Source of the DNA: Micromonospora lupini
Lineage (GTDB): Bacteria > Actinomycetota > Actinomycetes > Mycobacteriales > Micromonosporaceae
DNA length: 64,000 nucleotides
Reading direction: 5' to 3'
Assembly: GCF_026342015.1 (NCBI RefSeq)
Contig: NZ_JAPENL010000003.1
Location: 1,054,001 to 1,118,000, forward strand
Part shown: positions 42,832-53,055 of the stretch, piece after piece
How the letters are laid out: every line of letters begins with the position of its first letter
Position numbering within the stretch: position 1 is the first letter of the stretch
Notes under the pieces: generated by a model
What the model saw: the letters and a program-made list of their open reading frames with translations, nothing else
What the model was told of the DNA's origin: nothing
Database searches by the model: none
Translations under genes and position numbers: made by a program

Positions 42832-44418
42832 TCAGGCCGGGCCGTCGACAGGCGCCGGGTCGGACGTCGGCGCGGTTTCCTCGACGGTACGGACGGGACC
42901 GGCGAACCACTTCCGGGCCGACGCGTACCACCAGACGGCGACCACCAGCAGCACCCCGCCCACGGCGAGCGGCGCGTAGTTCACCGCCGACCAGGTGAAG
43001 TCGTCGTTGCCGGGCACGCCGGCCGGCACGATCGGCAGGACGAAGTACACGGCGATGACCGCGATCTCGATGACCGCGATCCAGCCGAGCAGCCTGTACT
43101 TCCGTCCCAGCGTCCACGGGCCGGGCACGAACCTGTCGCCGAGGCGCAGTCGCAGCGCGATCGGGATGAGGAAGGACAGGTAGAGGCCGATCACCGCGAC
43201 GGAGACCACCGCGTAGAAGGCGACCGGGATGCCTGCCGAACTCTCGTAGAGCGCCGGCAGGGTCAGCACCAGGCCGGCGATCGTGGTGCCGATGATCGCG
43301 TTGACCGGGGTGCCGTTGCGGTTCACCTTCGACCAGAGCCGCCAGCCCGGCACCGCGCGGTCCCGGCTGAAGGCGTACGCCATCCGGCTCATCGAGGTGA
43401 TGCAGCTCATCCCGCAGAAGAACTGCCCGATCGTGGAGATGATGATGACGACCTTGAAGAAGACCGGGGTCAGGGCCGACTCGAAGATGGCCCCGGAGAA
43501 GCCACCGGCGGCGTTCACCGCCTCGACGTCGGTGGCCGCGAACAGGAACGCCAGCAGCAGGATCCAGCCGCCGATCGCCGAGTAGAAGATCGACTGCCAG
43601 AGCCCGCGCGCGGCGGCCTGCGAGGCGCCCCGGGTCTCCTCGGAGACGTGCGCGCAGGCGTCGAAGCCGGTGATCGTGTACTGGGTGAGCAGGAAGCCAA
43701 GCGGTAGCACGTAGAACCAGAACGTCAGCCCGCCGGTGTCCCCGTCGCCGAAGCCCGAGTTGTTGAACCGCTCGGTGAACACGAACTGGAAGCTCTGGTG
43801 GTCGTCCGGAACGAACACCAGGATGGCCACCACGACTGCCGCGCCGGCCACGTGCCACCAGACCGAGACGTTCTGGAGTACGTCGATGATCCGGTGCCCG
43901 AAGATGTTGATGAGCCCGTGCAGCGCCAAGATGATCACGAAGAGGACGAACGCCTGCCGCAGCGTCCCGGCCCAGCCGTCGAAGAGCGCCGACAGGGTGA
44001 GGTTGAGGAAGGTCGCGCAGCCGTAGTCGACCGAGGCGGTGACCGCGACCAGGCCGATGAGGTTCAACCAACCGGTGAACCAGCCGTGCACCGGCCGGCC
44101 CATGGTCGCCGCCCACCAGTAGATCCCGCCCGCCGTGGGGTAGGCCGACACCAGCTCGGCCATGCAGAAGCCGATGATCAGAATGAACAGTGAGATCAGC
44201 GGCCAGCCCCAGGAGATGGCGACCGGCCCGCCGTTGTTCCACGCCTGGCCGAAGGTGGTGAAGCAGCCGGCAAGGATCGAGATGATGGAGAACGAGATGG
44301 CGAAGTTGGAGAAGCCACTCCACTTGCGGCGCAGCTCCTGCTTGTAGCCGAGTTCGGCGAGTCGTCGGGCGTCGTCGTCGATCGGTTGCTCTGCGGTCGG
44401 CACGGGCGTCGTGGCCAC
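42832..44418 (-). CDS. APC superfamily amine/amino-acid permease
   Basis: The permease has 528 residues from the GTG with a GGGAGG site. The first segment starts KWSGFSNFAISFSIISILAGCFTTFG, the typical APC helix with the broken ISILAG stretch; about 12 hydrophobic segments follow. HVSEETRGASQAAARGLWQSIF is the conserved loop. It resembles GABA/polyamine/ethanolamine carriers of the ACT family. As first gene of the glnA4 operon it probably brings in the amine substrate for the ligase. Confidence 0.9.
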   Translation of the reverse strand: MATTPVPTAEQPIDDDARRLAELGYKQELRRKWSGFSNFAISFSIISILAGCFTTFGQAWNNGGPVAISWGWPLISLFILIIGFCMAELVSAYPTAGGIYWWAATMGRPVHGWFTGWLNLIGLVAVTASVDYGCATFLNLTLSALFDGWAGTLRQAFVLFVIILALHGLINIFGHRIIDVLQNVSVWWHVAGAAVVVAILVFVPDDHQSFQFVFTERFNNSGFGDGDTGGLTFWFYVLPLGFLLTQYTITGFDACAHVSEETRGASQAAARGLWQSIFYSAIGGWILLLAFLFAATDVEAVNAAGGFSGAIFESALTPVFFKVVIIISTIGQFFCGMSCITSMSRMAYAFSRDRAVPGWRLWSKVNRNGTPVNAIIGTTIAGLVLTLPALYESSAGIPVAFYAVVSVAVIGLYLSFLIPIALRLRLGDRFVPGPWTLGRKYRLLGWIAVIEIAVIAVYFVLPIVPAGVPGNDDFTWSAVNYAPLAVGGVLLVVAVWWYASARKWFAGPVRTVEETAPTSDPAPVDGPA

Positions 44419-44874
44419 TGCACACCTCCCTGAGGTGGTTCCGCTGGCGAGTGCGCAAAGTGTCGTCCCGCCGATCAAGACAGGTCAATACGATGCCGGT
44501 GGGAATCTCACCGCCGTCCCGGCTAATTGCGTTGCCGCCCGCCCGACCCGCCCGCATGCTTGACCCCGTGACCAGGCCCGATCGCGACGGGCCACCGCCG
44601 GGCGCTCGGACCGTCCGGCACCGCGGCGGCGCGGGGCGCCACCTCTCTCTCGTACGGTGGAATGCCGTATCCGACGGGTACCTCGCGTCGCCGCTGCCGC
44701 TGTGGATCCGCAACGGGGCGAATGGCAGCCGCACGTCCATCCGCTCCTTCGGTCACCGCCGGCCCTCGGCCGAGCCCACCGCCCCCGCCGGGGTCAGGAA
44801 TCACTCGTCCAGGCCGACAGCCGCGGCGAGGTGCCCGGTCAGACGGCGGGGCACCCGGCCCGTCGCGGATCCGC
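44419..44874. other. 456-bp intergenic region upstream of the permease operon
   Basis: It contains the possible permease promoter at its left end. Around 44650-44680 there is a small inverted repeat (TACGG / CCGTA). No convincing gene or RNA was seen in the remainder, which keeps the high GC content but no supported start. Confidence 0.5.
44459..44488 (-). promoter_or_regulatory. possible promoter of the permease-glnA4 operon
   Basis: On the minus strand TTGACC (44488-44483) is followed after 18 bp by GACACT (44464-44459). This is a fair housekeeping-type -35/-10 pair located about 45 bp before the permease start. The -10 match is weak. Confidence 0.35.
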
Positions 44875-45375
44875 TCAGGTGAGGAGGAGGCCACCAACCC
44901 AGAGGGCGCCGATGGTCAGGCCGGCCAGGAACTCCACAAGCATGGACAGGCCGGCCGCCTTGAGCGCCTGCACCGTGGATGGCCAGGCGAGCCGGTTGCT
45001 GCCCAGCCGCAGCCGTTCCGCCGCCCACACTCCCGCCACGAAGCCCAGCACGAGACCGACCACCGGGATCACGAAGAACCCGACCAGGCCGAGCGCGCCC
45101 CCGGCCAGCAGCGACCACGTCGGCACGCCTGTGCGTTTGAGGTTCCTCCCGGGCCAGAGGTACTTCACGACGATGCCCCCGACCGCGACAAGCGTCGCGG
45201 CGGCGAACACCGCCCAGCCACCCGGGCCGGCGCCGCCGAAGATCGCCCAGACCAGCACCCCACCCCAGCACAGCGGCAGCGCCGGCAGGCCGGGCACCAC
45301 CACACCGGCCAGCCCGGCCAGGATGGCCAGCGCGGCCACCACAGTCACCACCGTCTGCGAGTCGTTCAGGCTCAC
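44875..45375 (-). CDS. DUF456 family membrane protein
   Basis: The product has 166 residues from a GTG with GGAAGGTGG upstream. It begins SLNDSQTVVTVVAALAILAGLAGVVVPGLPALPLCWGGVLVW, and several Gly-rich hydrophobic segments follow (VPTWSLLAGGALGLVGFFVIPVVGLVLGFVAGVWAAERL). The pattern is that of DUF456, a small multipass membrane family of unknown function. It lies 46 bp after the GGDEF/EAL gene. Confidence 0.85.
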   Translation of the reverse strand: MSLNDSQTVVTVVAALAILAGLAGVVVPGLPALPLCWGGVLVWAIFGGAGPGGWAVFAAATLVAVGGIVVKYLWPGRNLKRTGVPTWSLLAGGALGLVGFFVIPVVGLVLGFVAGVWAAERLRLGSNRLAWPSTVQALKAAGLSMLVEFLAGLTIGALWVGGLLLT

Positions 45376-45421
45376 CGCGCCACCTTCCGTTGCCACCGTT
45401 CGGGCCGGACGCATCCCCCGC

Positions 45422-47587
45422 TCACGCCGCCGAACCGCCGCCCAGCCGGGCGGTGATCTCCTCGGCCGGCGCGGGTGCGCCGAAGTACCGCCCCTGCCCG
45501 GTGTCACAGCGCAACGCCCGCAGCCGCTCGGCCTGCACCGGGGTCTCCACCGCCTCGGCGGTGACCCACAGTTCCAGCGCGTGCGCCAACCGGACCAACG
45601 CGTCGACGATCCGCTCGTCGCGGTGGTCCGCCACCGCGTCAGTCCCGTCGGCGCGGATGCCCTCGACGAAGGGGCCGGCCAGCTTCAGGCAGTGGATCGG
45701 CAGCCGCCGCAGGTACGCGAGGTTGGAGTATCCGGTGCCGAAGTCGTCGACCGCCAGCCGGACGCCGAGCGCCGCGAGTCGGTGCAGGCTGCGCAGCGGC
45801 TCGCCGGCGCTGCCCATCACGGCGCTCTCGGTCAGCTCCAGTTGCAACAGCTCCGCCGGCAGGCCGCTGGTGGCCAGCGCGTCCGCCACCGTCGCGACGA
45901 TCGTCGGCTCGTCGGCCTGCCGGGCGGCCAGGTTGACGCTGACCACAAGCCGGGCGTCGGGGAACTCCCGCCGCCAGCGTTCGGCGTCGTGGCAGGCCTG
46001 CCGCAGCACCCACTCGCCGAGCCGGACGATCAGGCCGGTCTCCTCGGCGAGGCCGATGAACCGGTCCGGGCCGATCAGACCCAGCTCCGGGTGCTCCCAG
46101 CGGACCAGCGCCTCCACCGCGAGCATCGTGCCCTCCAGCAGCGACACGATCGGCTGGTAGTGCAGCACGAACTCGCCCCGGTCCAGCGCTGCCGGCAGAC
46201 CGGCGACAAGCGCCGACCGGGCGAGGTCGCGGGCGCTGCGCTCCGGGTCGTACACCGCCCACCGGCCGCGACCGGCCGCCTTGGCCCAGTAGAGCGTGGT
46301 GTCGGCGGCCTTCATCAGCTCCGAGGCGGTGGTCTCGGCGGCCGGGCAGTCCACGATGCCCACGCTGGCCGAGACCGCCAACTGCTTGTCGCCGAGGTGC
46401 ACCGGGGCGGCGACGGCGGCAAGCGCGGCCTCCGCCACGGCCACCGCGTCGTCGACGTCGTCACCGCCGTCGACGAGGATGACGAACTCGTCGCCGCCCA
46501 TCCGGGCGACCAGGTGGCCGTGGTCGGCCACACACTCGGCGAGCCGCCTGCCGATCGCCACCAACAGCCGGTCACCGAGGTCGTGCCCGAGGCTGTCGTT
46601 GATCGCCTTGAAGCCGTCCAGGTCCAGGAAGCACACCCCGACCCGCTGACCGGGCCCGGCGGTGTCGAAGACCCGGCCCAGCGTCTCGAAGAACAACGTC
46701 CGGTTGGGCAGGCCGGTCAGCGGGTCGTGCAGCGCCTGGAAGCGCAGCCGCTGCTGGAGCTCGTACCGCTCGGTGATGTCCTCGATCATGGCAACGGTGA
46801 ACCGGGGTCGTCCGTCGTCGTACCTGATCAACGAGACGGCCAGGTCCGTCCAGACGATGCTGCCGTCCTTGCGGTGGTAGCGCTTCTCCACCCGGGCCGA
46901 GTCCTGCTTGCCCTCGATCAGCTCCTGGTACAGCTCCCACATGCCGGCGGCGTCGTCGGCGTGGAACAGCGCCGCCACGTTCATCTCGCACAGCTCCTCG
47001 ATCGAGTAGCCGAGCATGGCGGCGAACGCCGCGTTGACGTCGATGATCTGGCCGTCCACCCCGGCGATGCCGATCCCGATCGCCGCGCCGGTGAAGACCG
47101 CCCGGAACCGCGCCTCGCTGTCGCGCAGCGCCTGCTCGACCTCGTCGCGTGCCTGCCAGGCCGAGCGGGCGATGCGCTCCTGCTGGCTGAAGGTGCGGTC
47201 GCGCAACGCGCGGGCGAACCCGGCGGCCAGCCCGCCCTGCACCGCCGCGATCCGCTCGCCCAGGTCGGCCGGCCGGTCGCCGGACGGCAGGACCCGAGCG
47301 GGGAAGTCGTCGCCGAGCGCGCGCAGCGACCACTCAAGCGCCCGAGGCTCGGTCAGGTGCGCCTCCACCAACGCCCGCCCGACCTCCTCGGCGGGACGGG
47401 CGCTGAACGGATCGGCCCGCACCACCTGGGCCAACCGGACTGTGTGCAGCAGCAACAGCCGCTCGGTCTCGGCCGCGCTCAGCGGCACGAAACCGATCCG
47501 GCGTACGGCGCGGGCCCAGTCGGCGGCGTAGCCCTGGGCGCCGCCCCGGCCGACGTCGACCCCGGTGGGGTCCGGGACGGCGGCCAC
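45422..47587 (-). CDS. PAS-GGDEF-EAL cyclic di-GMP turnover protein
   Basis: The protein (721 residues) starts at a GTG 5 bp after the methyltransferase stop. A helical N-terminal sensor-like region (about 1-150) leads to a PAS domain (about 155-275). A GGDEF domain follows with intact active site MGGDEF (about 285-445), then an EAL domain with EALVRW, NLAARQ, ELTESAVM, DDFGTGYSN, LKLAGPFV and AEAVET. The EAL metal and catalytic residues appear mostly retained; the usual Asp after LKI (KIDRSFV) is replaced (KLAGPFV). So both synthesis and hydrolysis of c-di-GMP are possible. No transmembrane segment is visible. Confidence 0.92.
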   Translation of the reverse strand: MAAVPDPTGVDVGRGGAQGYAADWARAVRRIGFVPLSAAETERLLLLHTVRLAQVVRADPFSARPAEEVGRALVEAHLTEPRALEWSLRALGDDFPARVLPSGDRPADLGERIAAVQGGLAAGFARALRDRTFSQQERIARSAWQARDEVEQALRDSEARFRAVFTGAAIGIGIAGVDGQIIDVNAAFAAMLGYSIEELCEMNVAALFHADDAAGMWELYQELIEGKQDSARVEKRYHRKDGSIVWTDLAVSLIRYDDGRPRFTVAMIEDITERYELQQRLRFQALHDPLTGLPNRTLFFETLGRVFDTAGPGQRVGVCFLDLDGFKAINDSLGHDLGDRLLVAIGRRLAECVADHGHLVARMGGDEFVILVDGGDDVDDAVAVAEAALAAVAAPVHLGDKQLAVSASVGIVDCPAAETTASELMKAADTTLYWAKAAGRGRWAVYDPERSARDLARSALVAGLPAALDRGEFVLHYQPIVSLLEGTMLAVEALVRWEHPELGLIGPDRFIGLAEETGLIVRLGEWVLRQACHDAERWRREFPDARLVVSVNLAARQADEPTIVATVADALATSGLPAELLQLELTESAVMGSAGEPLRSLHRLAALGVRLAVDDFGTGYSNLAYLRRLPIHCLKLAGPFVEGIRADGTDAVADHRDERIVDALVRLAHALELWVTAEAVETPVQAERLRALRCDTGQGRYFGAPAPAEEITARLGGGSAA

Positions 47588-47592
47588 TCCGA

Positions 47593-48405
47593 TCAGCCGG
47601 CGGGCTGGTCGTACCGGGCCACGCCCCCGAAGGCGCCGAACCGCTCGGGGTGCTCGTCCACGTCGGACGGCGAGTCGGGACGCCACAGTGGCATGTGCAC
47701 CACGCCCGGTTCCAGAACGGTCCAGTCGCCGAAGAAGCCCGTGACCTGCGCGCGGGAGCGCAGGGTGATCTCGGTGGCGGTGCGGGCGGAGAGGCGCTGG
47801 GCGTCAAGCATCTCCTGCGGCTGGTCCTCGAAGGTCGAGTGCGAGATGACCAGGAAGCTGCCCGGCGCGGCGGCGGCCCGCAGGGTGGACAGGATCTCCT
47901 CGGGACCGTCGGCGTCCGGGATGAAGTGCACCACCCCGGCCAGCAGGATGCCCATCGGTCGGCTGAGGTCGATCAGCCCGAGCCGCCGGGTCTCCTGGAG
48001 GATCCGCTCCGGCTCGCGCAGGTCGGCGTGGATCACCCCGGTCAGGTCGTTGCCGGCGAGCAGCTCACGGCTGTGCGCGACGGCCACCGGGTCGATGTCG
48101 ACGTAGACCACGCGGGCCTTCGGGTTCGCCGCCTGGGCCACCTCGTGCACGTTGCCCACCGTCGGAATGCCGGAGCCGATGTCGAGGAACTGGTCGATGC
48201 CGGCGTCGAGCAGCACCCGGACGGCCCGGCGCAGGAACTCCCGACCGGAGCGCATGGTGGCCGCGAGATTCGGGGTCATGCTGGCGATCTGCTCGGCCAA
48301 CTGCCTGTCGACCTCGAAGTTGTGCGCCCCGCCCAGGAAGTAGTCGTACACCCGGGCGGCGCTCGGCCTGGTCAGGTCAATCTCGGTCGGCAGTGCGTCC
48401 GGCAT
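47593..48405 (-). CDS. DUF574 SAM-dependent methyltransferase
   Basis: This 270-residue protein begins at an ATG with GGGGAG. It contains DLTRPSAARVYDYFLGGAHNFEVDRQLAEQI, the DUF574 opening, and the SAM-binding LDIGSGIPTVGNVHEVAQ and VVYVDIDPVAVAHSRELL. The family is specific to actinobacteria and has many paralogues; substrates are unknown. It is immediately upstream of, and likely co-transcribed with, the PAS-GGDEF-EAL gene. Confidence 0.92.
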   Translation of the reverse strand: MPDALPTEIDLTRPSAARVYDYFLGGAHNFEVDRQLAEQIASMTPNLAATMRSGREFLRRAVRVLLDAGIDQFLDIGSGIPTVGNVHEVAQAANPKARVVYVDIDPVAVAHSRELLAGNDLTGVIHADLREPERILQETRRLGLIDLSRPMGILLAGVVHFIPDADGPEEILSTLRAAAAPGSFLVISHSTFEDQPQEMLDAQRLSARTATEITLRSRAQVTGFFGDWTVLEPGVVHMPLWRPDSPSDVDEHPERFGAFGGVARYDQPAG

Positions 48406-48559
48406 CGGTGTGCTCCCCAGTTCGTCGCCGTCGCGAAGGGCGGCACCGGCGTCGACGGGCACGCGCGACCGCCGGCCGACCCCGCGGGTCGTGTGGTGTG
48501 GACCACTCTAGGCCGCCGACTCCCGCGTACGGGAGATCCCTTCATGTAACTTTCCGCGC

Positions 48560-49765
<1,206 letters not shown>

Positions 49766-49872
49766 CGCGAGTCCTTCGGGGGTGGGAAGGGCGGGGTGCG
49801 GGCGTCCACCCGGGTCGCAGGGGACTCCCCAGCCGTCAGGATATCCACGCCCGCAGCGGATAGGTTGGCGGC

Positions 49873-50838
49873 ATGGCCCGGGCCCAGTTCAGCGCAGAGA
49901 CCAGCGGCGGCGGCGCGTTCGTCCGCCAGCCCAACCGTTTCACCGGTCGGGTCACCGCCGACTCGACCTCCCCGCCCGGAGGCGGTCCGGACGAGCAGGA
50001 CCGGTGGCCGTTGGAGGCCGGCCGGTACCGGCTGATCTGGTGCCGCGCCTGCCCGTGGGCGCACCGGGCGAGGATCGTGCGCGGTCTGCTCGGGCTTGAC
50101 GACGCCATCTCGCTGGGCACCGTCGACCCGATCCGGGACGAGCGGGGCTGGGCGTTCGCCCTCGACCCGGACGGCTTCGACCCGGTCCTCGGTGTCAGCT
50201 TCCTCTCCGAGGCGTACCTGGCCACCGACCCGGACTACACCGGCCGGGTGACCGTGCCGGCGCTCGTCGACACGCTCACCGGCCGGGTGGTCACCAACGA
50301 CTACCCACAGCTCACCCTCGACCTCTCCACGCAGTGGCGGTCCCTGCACGCGCCCGGCGCACCGGACCTGTACCCGGTCGCGCTGCGCCCGGAGATGGAC
50401 GCGCTGATGGACGAGATCCACCGCGACGTCAACAACGGCGTCTACCGCTGCGGGTTCGCCACCTCCCAGGAGGCGTACGACGAGGCGTTCCGGGCGCTCT
50501 TCGCCCGACTGGACGCGCTGTCCGAACGCCTGGCCGGGCAGCGCTACCTGCTGGGCGACGCGATCACCGAGGCCGACGTGCGGCTGTTCACCACGCTCGT
50601 GCGCTTCGACGCCGCGTACCACGGGCACTTCAAGTGCAACCGCAGCAAGCTGACCGAGATGCCGGTGCTCTGGGCGTACGCCCGGGACCTGTTCCAGACC
50701 CCGGGCTTCGGCGAGACGGTGGACTTCGACCACATCAAGCGGCACTACTACGGCACCCACCGGGAGATCAACCCGACAGGCATCGTGCCGCTGGGGCCCG
50801 ACGAGTCCGGTTGGACGACGCCGCACGGGCGTGGCTGA
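49873..50838 (+). CDS. GST-like glutathionyl-hydroquinone reductase family protein
   Basis: This 321-residue protein belongs to the Xi class of GST-like enzymes. The active site motif is WCRACPWAHRARIVRGLLGLD, with the catalytic Cys in CPWAHR and another three residues before. VTVPALVDTLTGRVVTNDYPQLTLDL and ALFARLDALSERLAGQRYLLGDAITEADVRLFTTLVRFD complete the N- and C-terminal domains. Since actinobacteria use mycothiol rather than glutathione, the thiol partner probably differs. It is divergent from the thiolase gene. Confidence 0.9.
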   Translation: MARAQFSAETSGGGAFVRQPNRFTGRVTADSTSPPGGGPDEQDRWPLEAGRYRLIWCRACPWAHRARIVRGLLGLDDAISLGTVDPIRDERGWAFALDPDGFDPVLGVSFLSEAYLATDPDYTGRVTVPALVDTLTGRVVTNDYPQLTLDLSTQWRSLHAPGAPDLYPVALRPEMDALMDEIHRDVNNGVYRCGFATSQEAYDEAFRALFARLDALSERLAGQRYLLGDAITEADVRLFTTLVRFDAAYHGHFKCNRSKLTEMPVLWAYARDLFQTPGFGETVDFDHIKRHYYGTHREINPTGIVPLGPDESGWTTPHGRG

Positions 50839-51499
50839 GCCGGGGCGGCCCGGCACCGCGACGGCGCCCGCAGCCCGCGGGGACGTCGCCCGCCGGGTCG
50901 CCGGTTCCGCCGCCGCCGGCTGCGCGGTGGCCGGCGCGGTCGCGGTGACGGTCGCGGTCGTCGCCGGTCCCGGTCCGGGTCTCACCGGGTACGTGAGCGA
51001 GGCGGGCATCGCCGGCAGCGCGCACGCCGTGGCGTACCGCATCGGGGTTCTCGCCCTGGCCGGCGCGTTGCTGCTGGTCGCCGCGGCGCTGCCCCCGGGG
51101 GTGCGGGTGGCGCCGGCGCTGCTGGCCACCGGCGCGGTCCTCACCGCGGTGTCCGGGGCGGTGACCTGCTCCGCCGGCTGCCCGCTGCCGCCGTTCGAGC
51201 GGACCACGGTGGCCGACCTGGTGCACGGGGGCGCGAGCATCGCGGCGACTGCGGCTGTGGTCCTCGCCATGGTCGCGCTGGCCGTGTCCGGGCCGGCCGG
51301 GGCGATGGTCCGCCGGTTGGCGGCCGGCACGGCCGTGCTCGCCCTGCCGCTGTGCGCGACGGTCGGGGTGGCCATGCTTGTGGTCGGCCGGGGCGCCCTG
51401 GTCGGCGTGGTGGAGCGGTTGGTCCTCGGGCTCGCGGCGCTGTGGGGCGTGGCCACCGGTACGGCACTGGCCCTGACCCGCGGCCGACGGGGCTTGTAA
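50831..51499 (+). CDS. DUF998 family membrane protein
   Basis: The product has 222 residues and a GTG start that overlaps the preceding stop by 8 bp. Six hydrophobic segments are visible, e.g. AGSAAAGCAVAGAVAVTVAVVAG and VLALAGALLLVAAALPPGVRVAP. The loop VSEAGIAGSAHAVAYRIGVLALA and two Cys in VTCSAGCPLPPFERTTVADLVHGGAS fit DUF998, a family of multipass membrane proteins of unknown role. Overlap with the GST-like gene suggests a co-transcribed pair. Confidence 0.8.
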   Translation: MAEPGRPGTATAPAARGDVARRVAGSAAAGCAVAGAVAVTVAVVAGPGPGLTGYVSEAGIAGSAHAVAYRIGVLALAGALLLVAAALPPGVRVAPALLATGAVLTAVSGAVTCSAGCPLPPFERTTVADLVHGGASIAATAAVVLAMVALAVSGPAGAMVRRLAAGTAVLALPLCATVGVAMLVVGRGALVGVVERLVLGLAALWGVATGTALALTRGRRGL

Positions 51500-51521
51500 G
51501 GAGCGTCACGACAAGCGCGCC

Positions 51522-51560
51522 TTGCAGGTGGCGCCGATTGGCGTATCGTCGGCTGACGAT
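51522..51560 (+). promoter_or_regulatory. promoter and palindrome upstream of the symporter
   Basis: TTGCAG (51522-51527) and TATCGT (51544-51549) are separated by 16 bp. A palindrome ATCGTC-GGCT-GACGAT (51545-51560) overlaps the -10, so a repressor could act here. This leaves a 5' leader of about 130 bp before the symporter start at 51685. Confidence 0.45.
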
Positions 51561-51684
51561 GACAAATGTCTGGGGCCTCACCGTCCGCCTGTATGTCGAT
51601 CTCCGACTGCAGGCCAGCGGCATCTGTCCGGCGTAGCCGCCCTCCACGCGCCTACCCCGACCAGACCAGACAATTGGATACGTC

Positions 51685-52989
51685 ATGCCCTTCGGCCTGC
51701 GCAAAATTCCGTTCTCCGTGCAGATCCTCCTCGGCCTCGTGCTCGGCGTCGCGCTCGGCTTCGTTGCCCGCAGCAACGACCTGAGTTGGCTTACCAGCAC
51801 CCTGCACACCATCGGCTCCCTCTTCGTCCAGCTACTCAAGCTGGCCGTGCCGCCGCTGGTCTTCACCGCAATCGTGGTCAGCGTGGTCAGCCTGCGTGGC
51901 GTGGCCAACGCCGCCCGGCTCGCGCTGAAGACCCTGATGTGGTTCGGCATCACCGCGCTGATCGCCGTGAGCATCGGCATCGGCCTCGGCCTGCTCGTCG
52001 ACCCGGGCCGGGGCGTGACCCTCGACCTGGGTGGCGCCGCGGCGCCGAAGAAGACCGGCTCCTGGACCGACTTCCTCACCGGCATCGTGCCCACCAACCC
52101 GGTCGGCGCGTTCGTCGAGGGCAACGTCCTGCAGATCGTCTTCCTCGCCGTGGTCATCGGCGCCGCGGCCCTGCTGGTCGGCGAGGCCGCCGAGCCGTTC
52201 GTGGCGCTCAACCGCTCGCTGCTGGAAATCGTGCAGAAGGCCCTGTGGTGGGTCATCCGGCTCGCACCGATCGGCACCCTCGGCCTGATCGGCAACGCCG
52301 TCGCCTCGTACGGCTGGGACCTGCTGGCCCCCCTCGCGAAGTTCACCACAGCCGTCTACGTCGGCTGCGCCATCGTGCTGTTCGTGGTCTACCCGCTGGT
52401 GCTGGTCCTCGCCGGCCGGCTCAACCCGCTGCGCTTCTTCGCCGGCGCCTGGCCGGCCATCGAGCTGGGCTTCGTGTCCCGCTCCTCGGTCGGCACCATG
52501 CCGGTGACCCAGCGCTCCGTCGAGCGACTCGGTGTGCCCCGCGAGTACGCCTCGTTCGCGGTGCCCTTCGGCGCCACCACGAAGATGGACGGCTGCGCCG
52601 CCATCTACCCGGCCCTCGCCGCGATCTTCGTGGCGCAGGTGTTCGGCGTGCACCTCGGCGTCGGCGACTACCTGCTGATCGCCTTCGTCTCGGTGGTCGG
52701 CTCGGCGGCCACCGCCGGCCTGACCGGCGCGATCGTCATGCTCACCCTGACCCTCAGCACGCTGGGTCTGCCGCTGGCCGGCGCCGGCCTGCTGCTCGCC
52801 ATCGACCCGATCCTGGACATGATCCGCACCGCCACGAACGTGGCCGGGCAGGCCCTCGTGCCGACAGTGGTCGCCGCCCGTGAGGGCACCCTCGACCGGG
52901 CCGCGTACGAGTCCGCGGGCCGCCGGGATCTCGTCGATCCGGACCCGGTCGCCGACACCCGGCCCGAGCTCAGTCCCGTCCCTGCCTGA
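51685..52989 (+). CDS. dicarboxylate/amino acid:cation symporter (DAACS)
   Basis: The product has 434 residues. The N-terminal MPFGLRKIPFSVQILLGLVLGVALGF and VQLLKLAVPPLVFTAIVVSVVSLRGVANAARLALKT segments are the family opening. The Ser-rich hairpin SRSSVGTMPVTQRSVERLGVP and the NMDGT-like substrate site (TTKMDGCAAIYPALAAIFVAQ) are those of GltP/DctA transporters. The usual NMDGT reads KMDGC here. It probably imports glutamate, aspartate or C4-dicarboxylates with Na+ or H+. Confidence 0.92.
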   Translation: MPFGLRKIPFSVQILLGLVLGVALGFVARSNDLSWLTSTLHTIGSLFVQLLKLAVPPLVFTAIVVSVVSLRGVANAARLALKTLMWFGITALIAVSIGIGLGLLVDPGRGVTLDLGGAAAPKKTGSWTDFLTGIVPTNPVGAFVEGNVLQIVFLAVVIGAAALLVGEAAEPFVALNRSLLEIVQKALWWVIRLAPIGTLGLIGNAVASYGWDLLAPLAKFTTAVYVGCAIVLFVVYPLVLVLAGRLNPLRFFAGAWPAIELGFVSRSSVGTMPVTQRSVERLGVPREYASFAVPFGATTKMDGCAAIYPALAAIFVAQVFGVHLGVGDYLLIAFVSVVGSAATAGLTGAIVMLTLTLSTLGLPLAGAGLLLAIDPILDMIRTATNVAGQALVPTVVAAREGTLDRAAYESAGRRDLVDPDPVADTRPELSPVPA

Positions 52990-53001
52990 CCAGATCACCG
53001 C

Positions 53002-53037
53002 ACGGCGACGGGCCCTCTCCCCGGGGCCCGTCGCCGT
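53002..53037. terminator. terminator after the symporter gene
   Basis: A perfect 14-bp stem (ACGGCGACGGGCCC / GGGCCCGTCGCCGT) with an 8-nt loop starts 13 bp after the stop and ends 18 bp before the next start. Confidence 0.75.
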
Positions 53038-53055
53038 CTCGGAGAGGATGACCCC

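Noticed and set aside
44523..44897. Open frame of about 120 codons in the intergenic region
   Set aside because: It has no ribosome binding site, no conserved pattern and an Arg/Gly/Pro-rich composition typical of chance frames in this DNA.
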